DNA of 64,000 nucleotides, taken from Asparagopsis taxiformis. Lineage: Eukaryota; Rhodophyta; Florideophyceae; Bonnemaisoniales; Bonnemaisoniaceae. Under the pieces are notes generated by a model. The model saw nothing but the letters and a program-made list of their open reading frames with translations. It had not been told where the DNA came from and did not search any database. This document shows, piece by piece, positions 53,213 to 62,165 of this stretch (positions are counted from its first letter, which is position 1; each line of letters begins with the position of its first letter). The stretch covers positions 163,013 through 227,012 of the forward strand of contig JALQPE010000086.1 in the NCBI GenBank assembly GCA_030407315.1, written 5' to 3'. The translations under genes were made by a program, and so were the position numbers.

Positions 53213-54463
53213 ATGCGCTGCTGCATCCCCAACCTCATCCGTGCGCTTCATAATTCGCCGACCGCAGTGATCGCCCCGTCGAGGTCTCTGCGCCATCTCC
53301 AGCACCGTCGTTCGCTGATTCACACCGTCGCCACAATGAAGTACAACAACTTGGGCAGTTCCGACATGCTTGTCTCAGAAGTATGTCTCGGCACGATGAC
53401 ATGGGGTGTGCAAAACAGCGAGGAGGAAGCTCATCAGCAGCTCGACTATGCCATTAATGAGCGCGGCGTCAACTTTATCGACACGGCTGAATATTACCCA
53501 GTTCCGCCCATGGCGCCTGGATGGAAGCCAGGTAGAACCGAAGAATACATCGGAACTTATCTCGCACGTCACCCCGACCTTCGTCAGAAACTTATCATCG
53601 CGACAAAGGTCGTTGGCTTTGCACCAAATTCTGCTGTAGTTGCCAATCGTTTCCCGGGAAGGTATGAAAATGGCGAATATCCAGATGGTCGTCTTGATCA
53701 GCAATCCATTCGTGAAGCATGTGACGCCAGCTTGAAGAGGCTGCAGACAGACTATATTGATCTCTACCAATTGCATTGGCCCGATCGATACGTTCCTCTG
53801 TTCGGATCGTACCAGTATATGATTGAGAACGAGAGAGAGAGTATCCCGTTCAAGGAAACTTTGCTGGGACTCAAGTCGTTGTTGGATGCGGGTAAGATTA
53901 GATCGTACGGTCTATCCAATGAAACCACGTTCGGTGTTGCAGAGATTGTGCGCGCGGCAGATGAGCTCGGTATGCCGAGACCAATTACCATCCAAAATTC
54001 GTTCAGTTTACTGGATCGAAGGTTTGAAACGGAGCTTGCAGAAGCATGTTCGCCCTCTCATTATAACATTGGCTTGTTGCCATGGTCCATTCTTGCTGGT
54101 GGTACGCTCTCTGGAAAGTACCTGGAAAAGGTCGATGAGAATGGCGACTCACTCGATGGTTCATTGGACAGCGCAAGGCATGTCAAGTGGAAAAACTTTA
54201 TGTCTCGCTATCATTGTAAACCCGCAGTTGCCGCCACCGCACAGTACAAGGTGGTCGCCGACAAGGCTGGTATATCATTGGCGACGCTTGCTCAGGCATT
54301 TTGTAAGACAAGGTTTTTCATCCCATCATCTATTATTGGTGCGACGTCTATCGAACAGCTCAAGGAAAATATTGATGCTTTCGAGGTTGAGTTGAGCGAG
54401 ACTACTCTAGCCGAAATTGATCGCGTTCATTTTTCGAATAAGGATATGGTTGCTCATGACTAA
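53213..54463 (+). CDS. Aldo/keto reductase (Tas-like) with mitochondrial-type leader
   Basis: 416 residues. Residues 1-41 (MRCCIPNLIRALHNS, then SRSLRHLQHRRSLIHTVAT) are basic and amphipathic, like a mitochondrial or plastid presequence. A second ATG at 53336 (MKYNNLGSSDM) begins the conserved domain. The (beta/alpha)8 enzyme shows EVCLGTMTWG, the catalytic Asp/Tyr in NFIDTAEYYP, the Lys in IIATKV, the His in LYQLHWPDRY, and the NADPH-binding end SSIIGATSIEQLKENIDAF. The extended MAPGWKPGRTEEYIG segment is characteristic of the Tas/YghZ-side AKR group. It reduces carbonyls with NADPH; the physiological substrate is not evident. Confidence 0.92.
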   Translation: MRCCIPNLIRALHNSPTAVIAPSRSLRHLQHRRSLIHTVATMKYNNLGSSDMLVSEVCLGTMTWGVQNSEEEAHQQLDYAINERGVNFIDTAEYYPVPPMAPGWKPGRTEEYIGTYLARHPDLRQKLIIATKVVGFAPNSAVVANRFPGRYENGEYPDGRLDQQSIREACDASLKRLQTDYIDLYQLHWPDRYVPLFGSYQYMIENERESIPFKETLLGLKSLLDAGKIRSYGLSNETTFGVAEIVRAADELGMPRPITIQNSFSLLDRRFETELAEACSPSHYNIGLLPWSILAGGTLSGKYLEKVDENGDSLDGSLDSARHVKWKNFMSRYHCKPAVAATAQYKVVADKAGISLATLAQAFCKTRFFIPSSIIGATSIEQLKENIDAFEVELSETTLAEIDRVHFSNKDMVAHD

Positions 54464-54740
54464 GTAGGCGATGAATAATGGAAAGTATAGCTATGGACTA
54501 TTCGTCAAATATAGATACTACACGTGGAATCCTTCTTCGTGTAGACACGAGAGCCAACTATTTGTTTTTGAATGAACAGATCACATCGGTGCCCCACGCA
54601 ATAAACTCGGTGCAGTATCACACCCTGTGCAAAAGTTACTTCCTCGTTCGCAATCGATGAATTAAACTACTAGTCGCAAATTGGCTAAGTTTTTTGAACG
54701 AGAATTGGGACTGGCAATCTTGGGCTGTGCCGCCTCTGAT
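54464..54740. other. Short spacer between the gene island and the repeat region
   Basis: A/T-rich with a 60-codon ORF of no recognisable content. The start of the downstream repeat element is somewhere near its end. Confidence 0.35.
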
Positions 54741-55198
54741 GTTGTCTGCGTCCTATAAGGCTAATAGGACGAGGGTGATGTTCTTTTTTGGAAGACTCAT
54801 CCTCATGGAACTGGCCTCCTCGTGGCAGCAGACGGGGAGTCTTCGGACGAGCTAACAGTTCCAGCGATAATCGGCTGCGTCATTCCTGGTAAGTAAGCCT
54901 TGCCTTAGGCTGAGGAAACAGGTCTGGGCAGTCGAGGTCTGTGAGGGAACTCCGGACTGATGACACTGTGTGCAGCAAGGGTCGACTACTCTCGTAGAAG
55001 GTTTCCCGCAAGGGGGAGTGGAAGCGAAGTAGCGATTACGAGGCTGCTGTCGGGGTGCCGGCAGTAGTGACGGGCTGGCCTATTTAGGCGGTGCACGGCC
55101 CGGGGGCAGCCCCCCACACCAACGCACGGACGATCGAGGCAGGTCTTTAAACAGCCGAGCGGGGGCCGGATTGAGCATGCCGGTCCCGGGGACAAATT

Positions 55199-55510
55199 AT
55201 GCTTCGAAAATATCAAACACTGAAAGCCCTGGTGGAGGCTCGAAAAACACTAAACCTGGAGGAAATTTGTGAGGTTCTTGCTTCAGGTTTGTCCGAGAAT
55301 GAGGAATTCGTGAGGAGCGCATCTGCGAACCACAAGAAAACCTTAGCCAAAACCTTGAGAGAGAAATTAAAGGAAAAAGGGTTACCCGACGAGTCGGGTT
55401 TGAACCCAGAAGAATTATTCATTAAGCTGGCGACAGCTTATCCCAAAGTACTACCCCTCAGCGATGGGGGGAAGTGTTGGGAAATGAGGGTGTGTCTGGA
55501 GACCCAGTGA
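55199..55510 (+). CDS. Element ORF A, charged helical protein
   Basis: 103 residues starting MLRKYQTLKALVEARKTL. Lys/Glu-rich and predicted helical. No motif recognised. It overlaps the next ORF, which is in the -1 frame, by about 37 nt. It may be the N-terminus of a gag-like protein. Confidence 0.4.
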   Translation: MLRKYQTLKALVEARKTLNLEEICEVLASGLSENEEFVRSASANHKKTLAKTLREKLKEKGLPDESGLNPEELFIKLATAYPKVLPLSDGGKCWEMRVCLETQ

Positions 55511-55857
55511 GTAGCGGACCAAGGGGAAGTAAGGCGGGTGATTCCGCCATGAACCCGACAAGTAAGGGAATACCAAGGACTAGAGGTACTGAGATCCCTG
55601 AAGAAAGCGAAAGCGGGAGTGGTTCGGATTCTGAATCGGATTCCGAGGAGGGTGCCGAACCAAAAGAAGCGGGTGAAGCTGTCCTGGTAAGTCGTCAGAA
55701 GGTATCAAGGGTAGAACTGGACCGACCTGGTATCCCGGAACGAGTGCAAAGCACAGTGCAGCCAAGGGGAACAGGGAAGAAAAGGAAAGCTCTGGAGCTT
55801 CAGGAAACTGGAGTTTACTGGAGGCGCTCGGCAACATACAACGGGAACTCGAGGTGA
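55474..55857 (+). CDS. Element ORF B, acidic Ser/Glu-rich segment
   Basis: Open in the -1 frame relative to ORF A; its first codon here is GTG, and the first ATG is at 55549. It contains an acidic run (EESESGSGSDSESDSEEG) followed by a basic stretch. It could be a continuation of ORF A by frameshift or decay. Confidence 0.35.
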   Translation: MLGNEGVSGDPVSSGPRGSKAGDSAMNPTSKGIPRTRGTEIPEESESGSGSDSESDSEEGAEPKEAGEAVLVSRQKVSRVELDRPGIPERVQSTVQPRGTGKKRKALELQETGVYWRRSATYNGNSR

Positions 55858-56495
55858 CTCGGGCGAGCAATCTGGAATTTGGGGCCCGGTTAGCGAACCT
55901 GGAGCAAGCGGGACAGCCGGAAGTCATGAACCTGGGCGATCTAATCGAACAGAGGACTGATGGAATGGTGAAACGAAGGCGAAGGGAGAGGGAACTGGTA
56001 GTTGAACCAGCTGTCGAAAGGCAGAGGGCGCAGCCTACCCGAACGAAGGTGAGTTCGTCTCCTGAGTGCACTAGTGAGGAGGAGGAGGAAATCGAGCCTC
56101 GTGGCCGAACTCGACGGAACCGCCAAGCCGTCGTGAGAGGTCATCGGGGGGAGACAGAATCTGAATTCTGGGAAGGTTTTCGACATCGAAAGCACCCCGC
56201 TCCCCATTTCGATGGCGCGGAGCGGATGGCGCCCGAAATGTTGAGGAAGGGCCTTTCTAATACTAGTCGCACGATGAGGGAACACGCCCAGCGGATAGTT
56301 GAAAGCTGGCCGAAGCGGGCTCGCGCACACGAACGGAGTCGTAAGGAGGTGGAGTTCCTCGCGGACTTGATCGACTTGGACATTCGGGAGTTGGGGATTG
56401 ACTCGGTCTTGCAAAAGACTAGCACGGAGCTTGCTCTGCGGCGAATGGAGGCGATTCACATGCGTGAGAGCGGTCGGACCCCGACGTTGCTGTAA
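55854..56495 (+). CDS. Element ORF C, basic coiled-coil protein
   Basis: Open for 213 codons, again in the -1 frame relative to ORF B, with a GTG as first codon and ATG at 55926. Arg/Glu-rich, with an acidic patch (TSEEEEEIEPRGR), FWEGFRHRKHPAPHF and a helical end (LIDLDIRELGIDSVLQ). It is gag-like by character only. Confidence 0.4.
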   Translation: MTRASNLEFGARLANLEQAGQPEVMNLGDLIEQRTDGMVKRRRRERELVVEPAVERQRAQPTRTKVSSSPECTSEEEEEIEPRGRTRRNRQAVVRGHRGETESEFWEGFRHRKHPAPHFDGAERMAPEMLRKGLSNTSRTMREHAQRIVESWPKRARAHERSRKEVEFLADLIDLDIRELGIDSVLQKTSTELALRRMEAIHMRESGRTPTLL

Positions 56496-56701
56496 CCCTG
56501 GAGCGTTCTGTGCTCTCACTACTGGACGAGAATCGGCGAGCTGAATTGGTCTGGCGAGCACGCAATGGTCGAAGTGGCCCGCGCGACGGAACCGATGACT
56601 CTGGAGATGACCATTCGCCGGTGCCTCGGCCGGCACAGAAACTCAAGCCTCGTAAGACTCTGATAAAAAGACGGAACAGGGCCGGGCTAGGGGGACAGTA
56701 G
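56468..56701 (+). CDS. Element ORF D, short basic tail
   Basis: Open in the -1 frame relative to ORF C from just after a TGA at 56465, running through VLSLLDENRRAELVWRARN and a basic end (KPRKTLIKRRNRAG). It has no own ATG until 56510 (a CTG/GTG region) and looks like the continuation of ORF C. Confidence 0.3.
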   Translation, partial: ERSDPDVAVTLERSVLSLLDENRRAELVWRARNGRSGPRDGTDDSGDDHSPVPRPAQKLKPRKTLIKRRNRAGLGGQ

Positions 56702-57158
56702 CGTTTTAAGAACAGGATGGGTCCTATAGGTGGATGTGCTGATCGGAGGGACGTACTACCGGTGATTCCGAAGCGTGTAGTGACGGTAGGGCTCGTTCGC
56801 GCAAGCGAAAGCGAGAAGCTTTGGAAACCGTCTTCCACGGCCTTACTCAGGATGCAATGCGTTGTCGGAAGGAGTCGTCTGTATCGGGTCTGATAGGCCC
56901 GTGGGCGGGGGAAATTGATCCACCCCCGCCCAACTCCGTTCGTGCTTCGGCGGCACAATACCTGCGGGGAGAAGCGCACGCAGCGATTTGCCGGAATTTA
57001 TTCCGTGCGGACGATGCGGTGTGCAACGATGGTGAGGGGTACTCCAACACGACTGCAGATTGTGGAACAACGTTAGTTCTAGATAGCTGGTACGAGCTAC
57101 GGACACGCTGTCCTTACGAAACGAAACGAGCAGTCCACCCGCTGGTGTTTGACTGTAT

Positions 57159-57719
57159 TGTTAGAACGGTAGAAGGTAGAGTGGTTAGCGAGTAGACACG
57201 AGCGTCACGACGCAACAATCCACGCGAGGATTACGTTAGCAAACGAGGTGGTACGTCACCGGAGGCGCTCTCAACCAAGCCGGAGGCACTACACGCAATC
57301 AGCCTTACGTGCGGCGATGGGTAGGGAGTACGCAGCTCGACGGAGACGAAGCCTCGTTAGGCAGAACGTAAACGTAAAACGTAGAAGTCAGTCGTAGACT
57401 AGAGCCGTTGCTCGATCGTTGTCTTGTCCCCTTTCCCTCCCGGCACGATGCCAATACCTATATGGCCACGATGGCATCGCTTTACAGTGTAAACACTGCT
57501 CGTAACGTCCCCGAATGGGAAAGGACCTTGTGGGTCACACGTAGGGACCCGTTGGTCCGTTGGCCGTTGCCAATACGTTCGTTGCACACGTGTGCAGGTT
57601 GTGCGCGCGCATGCGCCAGCAATGTTCGTTCATTGCTGTCGCCGGTCGTATCCGCCGAATTCGAATTCCGCGGAAAACGTAAATATTTGCAATTTCGGAA
57701 TTGCCACGTATACTACACA
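57159..57719 (-). repeat. Predicted 3' LTR of the minus-strand Ty3/gypsy element
   Basis: On the plus strand the interval begins TGTTAG and ends CTACACA, so in element orientation it starts TGTGTAG and ends CTAACA (TG...CA with a short imperfect inverted repeat). It is immediately preceded, in element orientation, by a purine-rich tract (positions 57732-57720). The length of about 560 bp is normal. The second LTR lies outside the window, so the boundaries cannot be confirmed by comparison. Confidence 0.5.
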
Positions 57720-57732
57720 GCCCCACCCCCAC
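57720..57732 (-). promoter_or_regulatory. Predicted polypurine tract of the gypsy element
   Basis: Element-strand sequence GTGGGGGTGGGGC directly before the predicted LTR start. A similar G-run plus the same flanking 17 bases recurs at about 60284-60318. Confidence 0.5.
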
Positions 57733-58295
57733 ACGTGGACGTCCCGGCCACGCGAGGCCCTTCAGGACGCGCCTGAGACACGGGGCCGTGGCGCCTTTTC
57801 GGGTACAACTGCGGACGTGGCAGTTGTCCCGAAAAATCTCGTTTAAACGTACGCGGCCCGGTTGGCTGATCGAATCGCCACGGCGCCGGAGCGCGCGCGT
57901 GCGCTCCGGCTCTTTCGTAATCATCGCGGCCCGCCCGTTGGCATCGTTCCGTGGTTAGTCGTAGGCCTCGTAGGCTTTTAGCATCGAGCTGCTTCGTAAA
58001 CCTTCGTTTGTTTCTTTGCGTAATCGCATGGCTCCGTTGAGCTTCGTAATACGTGTTGGCAGGTCGTCTGCAGCGGGGGAGGGGTTAGCGTTAAGCCCCT
58101 CCCCACAATTTTTTTGTTGTGGCGTCTACCCCGTCGGGTGTCGTAAGGCTTACGTAGCCCGTGCTTCGAGTTCGCGGCGGCGCGTGCCCGTTGGCAGGTT
58201 CGTAACACACGCGATTATTCGGCAAAGCGGCGGCGCGTAGCGGCGGCTTTTCACTGCGAGTGGTACGTTAACCTCGACCGTAGAGCCCGTTGGCG

Positions 58296-58997
58296 TGCGT
58301 ATCATTTAGTAACTAACTCAGAAATCGTTTCCGCCGTCGTTTCTCGTCCGGATAACCCCGTCGGGTGTCAAATTCCGTTGAGCATTCGAGCTCTTTAGCG
58401 CGTAGCACGTCGGTGCTAATTTTAATTTGCTCCGATGAGCTAGGTGAAAATTTCATCGAACGTCAGACCGACTCGCACGTGAGTCGGTTTGACGTTCTAC
58501 GCCGTGGCGTGTACGCAGCAATTCGTCGCAGTACGTTGCGGTTTCGCTGACGACGTGGTGGCCGGCGGGCTTGGCTTTTCGTATAGCCATTGACGTCATT
58601 AGCGCCGTCGCGCTTCACGTTCCCGCGGCTTCACGTTGGCCAGTGGCGTTATCATTTTGTAACTATCTCGGAATTCGTTTCCGCCGTCGTTCCTCGTGCG
58701 GATAACCCGTCGGGTGTCGAATTCCGTTGAGCATTCGAGCTCTTTGGCACGTAGCACGTCGGTGCCAATTTTAATTTGCTCCGATGAGCTGGACGGAAAA
58801 TTCGCCAAACGTCAGGCCGACTCGCGCGTGAGTTGGCTTGACGTTTCACGCCGTTGCGTGTACGCGGCGGTGCGTCGTGGTGCGTCGCAGTTCCGTTCAC
58901 AACGTCTTTGCCGGCGGGCTTGGCTTTTCGTATAGCCGTTAACACCGTTAGCGCCGTCGCGCTTTACGTTCCCGCGGCTTCACGTTAGCCGGTGGCG
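58296..58997. repeat. Tandem duplication, two copies of about 350 bp
   Basis: Copy 1 is about 58296-58645 and copy 2 about 58646-58997, aligned at an offset of 350 (for example CGTTTCCGCCGTCG at 58326 and 58676). They match along nearly their whole length with scattered substitutions. Shared landmarks are GAGCATTCGAGCTCTTT, TTTTAATTTGCTCCGATGAG and CGGGCTTGGCTTTTCGTATA. Confidence 0.9.
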
Positions 58998-60063
58998 CAA
59001 CCGTTGCGCTAGTCCGCTTCGCGTGGTGGCGTCGTTCGCCGCGGCGTCCGAGGAGCGTTTCGTTAGCTCATCCGTTATGTGGTGCGACGTGCACTTGGGC
59101 ATACGTAATGCTCGCCCTCTACGCCGTTGCGTAATTTAGTTTATTCGACTTGCGAACCCGACGGGGACGCGATTGACGAAGTCGTTTCGCACGCCCGCGG
59201 GCGTTTGAGGCTGTTACGTGAGCCAGGTTCGTCGGCAGACGTTGCCTTCAGCTGTGCCGTTTACGTTGGCTACCAGCTTGTACGCCGTTGCGTATTCGTA
59301 TTTCGTTTCGTACGTTCGGCCCGTTGGCGTGCGTCGTTATCGTTAGCGACGTCCGCGTACGCGCTCGTATCCTGGCCGACGTGGCCGGTGCCGCGCGCGC
59401 CTTCGAATTCGAACGGGGTCTAAGCTCGTTAGCTTCTCGTTTTGCGATGCGGACGTGCGCGTCTTAGCCTTCGTGACCGTACGTGGTCAACCCCTTTCGG
59501 GTTGCTCGTGCGTCTCGACTAGCCGGCGGGCTTTTCGCTTTCGCGCGTCATTCGCTATGCCCGCGTGGCAGGACACCGTTGTGTCGTTCCGTGGTTGCCG
59601 TACGTGGCTACCGTGTTCGGCGTCGTGCCTCACGATGGCGATTCGGTTCGCCGTCCGTCGTCGCGGCCTCGTTGGCTCGTCGTTCGCACGCTTCACTCGC
59701 GCGCTTCGTGCGCTGAGACCCGTTGGTCTAATTCGTCGGCTAACGTATAGCTTCGTTCCGCTTCGTGCGGGAAGTTTCGTAATGAGGCCGTTGCCATCTT
59801 CGTTGGGGACGCGTCCGTCCTACGTCGTTTCTCCGCCTTCCGGCGTCACGTTGCCGTTAGCTCGCGAGCTGTTTGGCGTTGACCTCGTTGGTCGATGCGA
59901 CTCGTTGTCAGCGGCTGTCCACGGGGACGTGCGATGGCTCACGTGACGTGCCAAAATTACGAAATTTTCGGGGCACGCGTGTCCCGAGATTTGGCCGGAT
60001 TAGCGCACTGTAATCGGCCCGATGTTTCGTACCGTGCGCCCATGGCCCGCTGGCCCAAGTATA

Positions 60064-60081
60064 ATTTTTCGCGCGAAAAAT
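60064..60081. repeat. Perfect 18-bp palindrome
   Basis: ATTTTTCGCGCGAAAAAT is its own reverse complement. It lies in the noncoding 3' part of the gypsy element. Confidence 0.9.
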
Positions 60082-60437
60082 CTGACGTGTTGTCCGTCCG
60101 TGGCCCGTGGTGTCGTCACCTTTGCCCGTGGGACGGTCAACACTGTCGAGCCAGTCGTGGCTCTTCACATCGTGTGAATCGTCCGCGCGTGGACTCGTCG
60201 TCCAATCTTTCGTTGGCGCTCGTGCCTCCACCAACGTATGGTGTCGAAAACGAAAAGAGCGACGGCTCTAGCACGCATCGCGCCCCCCCAACGCAAGGGT
60301 GGACGTCCCGGCCACTCGTTGTGCCTTCGCTTCTCGTTCGTGCGGCTCGTCGCCTTCGTTTGTTGCATCGTGCAACGTCGCGCACGCGTGCGCTTAACCC
60401 GACGCTCGTGTGCGTTTTCGGGGGCCGTCGTGGCCTT

Positions 60438-62165
60438 TCACGTTGTTGCTCGTCGCACGCGTGCGAAGTATCGAGAGACGCTCTCTTCAGATACGTTCCG
60501 GCGGGGTTCCCACGTAGGGTTACGATACCCGACCCACTTCACGAGGAAGTCTAACGTTCCGTCCTCGTTCACGCGGTGGTTGAGTAGGTCGTCTACTACA
60601 TACGCTGGACCGTCGCGGTTCTTGTCGAGGTCTGCCTCGGTGGCATCGTATGGCTCCGGCGGGGGCGCGTTCGCCGGCGTTGGCGCGTACGCAACGCGGT
60701 CCGAGTTGACACGTTCAACTACGTCTCCTCGTTGGATGACGAACGTTCGTACGTCGTTACGTAGTACGCGGAACGGTCCCAACGCGTGGTTGCCGAGCTT
60801 CGTGCCCTTCGTGGTCCCGTCCGTCGGGTCGATGAATACGTATTCTCCCGCGCGGATGTTTCGATTCGAGACACGGACTCGTTTGTCGAAATTTCGTTTA
60901 TAACGTGCCTGCGCGGCCTTCAGCGTTCGATACGCATTATCCATCGTTGTGGCGAGCTCACGAACGTAAGTGGCTCGCCCTCCCCCGTCGGGTAGTTCGC
61001 GGTTCGTTACCGACGTGTGTAGCGCCAACGGTGGCGGTGGATTCGTGAGAATCAAATCGAAGGGCGTCGTGCCCGTGCTCGAATGCACATGCGTGTTGTA
61101 CGCAAACGTTAACGCCGATGCGTATCGATCCCAGTCGTTCTGGTTTTCGTTCACGTAATTGCGCAGCATCGCCAGGATCGTCCTGTTGTAGCGCTCCACC
61201 TGCCCGTTCGTTTGGGGGTGGTACGTCGACGTAAAGACGTTCGTCACGCCGATTTCGTTGCAGACGCGCTGGAAAAACTTAGCAGCGAACTGCTTTCCGT
61301 TATCGCTTATGAGCGTCCGTGGGGGTCCATACGAGAAGACCCACGCGTTGACGAACGCGCTCGCCACGTTGGCGGAATCGATATTTCGTAGAGGTACGAC
61401 TCTAGTCAGCTTCGTGAAGCGGTCCGTTATCACGAGGATAAATCGGTTACCACGCGTGGTCTTCGTAAGCGGACCTAGTATGTCGATACATAGGTCTCGC
61501 AGCGGCTCCGTAGCCGGAAATAAACGTAACGGGTTCGTCCGTTTGCGAAGCTTCACGCGGTTCTTCGCACATCCAACGCAGTTTCGTACCGTTGCGTGGA
61601 TGTCGGCGGCCATCGCGGGCCAGTAGTACGTCCTCCGTAGGGTATAGTACATACGCGTTTGTCCGGGATGTCCAGCGAGGACGTGGTGGTGCGTTAACTC
61701 CAGCAGCCGCGGCCGTAACGAAGCCGGCACAACGATTTGTGTACGTTCCTCGTCGTGAGGGTTCCGGCGTCGGAGTAGGCCATCGTGGCCTTCGAAGAAT
61801 GCAGCGTCCTGCGTCTCGGACTGTCGTGTCAGTATCGTTTGACAGAACGCGTCCTCGCGTTGAGCTTCGATAAGCTCGTCCCTCGTAATGGGAAGCTGAA
61901 CGTCAGCTGGTGGCACGCGTGCCGAATCGTCTTCAGCAGCGCGCTGTTCGTCGAGGAAATCCGGTTCCTCGTCGAGAACGTCATCGAGCGACGCGTCGCG
62001 GTTGAACTCGAGGCCATCGTGGCCAGCCGTCGTGGCTGATGTTCGTTCGTCACGAGTCTCGTTCGACGGGTCGTCGTGACCCCTGGCATTCGTTGCCTTT
62101 TTACGTACGGACGTCGTTCGTCCTTGCCCATTTCGTGTGGGTTGTCGACGACTGCGAGTCGTCAC
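60438..62165 (-). CDS. Gypsy pol C-terminus: integrase with chromodomain
   Basis: 575 open codons, the only intact long frame of the element. It starts inside pol (GTG at 62165 is not a true start) after an acidic linker. Visible in order are the HHCC zinc-binding module (HHHVLAGHPGQTRMYY and CVGCAKNR), the catalytic D,D,E core (DILGPLTK, ISDNGKQFAAKFF, HPQTNGQVERYNR), then a GPF/Y-like module (LGNHALGPFRVL) and a C-terminal chromodomain (YVVDDLLNHRVNEDG, LVKWVGYRNPTWEPR). It inserts element DNA and directs it to particular chromatin. Confidence 0.9.
   Translation of the reverse strand: MTTRSRRQPTRNGQGRTTSVRKKATNARGHDDPSNETRDERTSATTAGHDGLEFNRDASLDDVLDEEPDFLDEQRAAEDDSARVPPADVQLPITRDELIEAQREDAFCQTILTRQSETQDAAFFEGHDGLLRRRNPHDEERTQIVVPASLRPRLLELTHHHVLAGHPGQTRMYYTLRRTYYWPAMAADIHATVRNCVGCAKNRVKLRKRTNPLRLFPATEPLRDLCIDILGPLTKTTRGNRFILVITDRFTKLTRVVPLRNIDSANVASAFVNAWVFSYGPPRTLISDNGKQFAAKFFQRVCNEIGVTNVFTSTYHPQTNGQVERYNRTILAMLRNYVNENQNDWDRYASALTFAYNTHVHSSTGTTPFDLILTNPPPPLALHTSVTNRELPDGGGRATYVRELATTMDNAYRTLKAAQARYKRNFDKRVRVSNRNIRAGEYVFIDPTDGTTKGTKLGNHALGPFRVLRNDVRTFVIQRGDVVERVNSDRVAYAPTPANAPPPEPYDATEADLDKNRDGPAYVVDDLLNHRVNEDGTLDFLVKWVGYRNPTWEPRRNVSEESVSRYFARVRRATT

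Larger units (their letters stand above)
54741..57158 (+). mobile_element. Unclassified element, 5' part with gag-like overlapping ORFs, interrupted by the gypsy element
   Basis: The region changes character sharply from the adjacent gene island. It has a G-rich leader of about 450 bp with a small hairpin near 54749-54770, followed by four plus-strand ORFs that overlap end to end. They encode charged, coiled-coil and acidic Ser/Glu-rich proteins without a recognisable enzyme domain. No reverse transcriptase is seen before the predicted LTR of the minus-strand element at about 57159. I interpret it as the leader and gag-like part of a retroelement or other mobile unit; the left boundary is approximate and the class is unknown. 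Confidence 0.45.
57733..60437 (-). other. Long noncoding region between integrase and 3' LTR
   Basis: About 2.7 kb downstream of the integrase stop, with no ORF showing a protein motif on either strand; the longest open frames are in the CpG-rich plus strand and look like chance. It contains the 350-bp tandem duplication, an 18-bp perfect palindrome and a second polypurine-like run. Confidence 0.6.

Noticed and set aside
54749..54770. Small hairpin (GTCCTA ... TAGGAC) near the start of the repeat region
   Set aside because: Too short to support a terminator or a boundary by itself; kept only as a landmark of the element leader.
59455..60903. Long plus-strand ORFs (163-221 codons) in the gypsy element
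   Set aside because: They lie antisense to pol or in CpG-rich noncoding DNA where stops are rare, and their Arg/Ser-rich translations show no domain.
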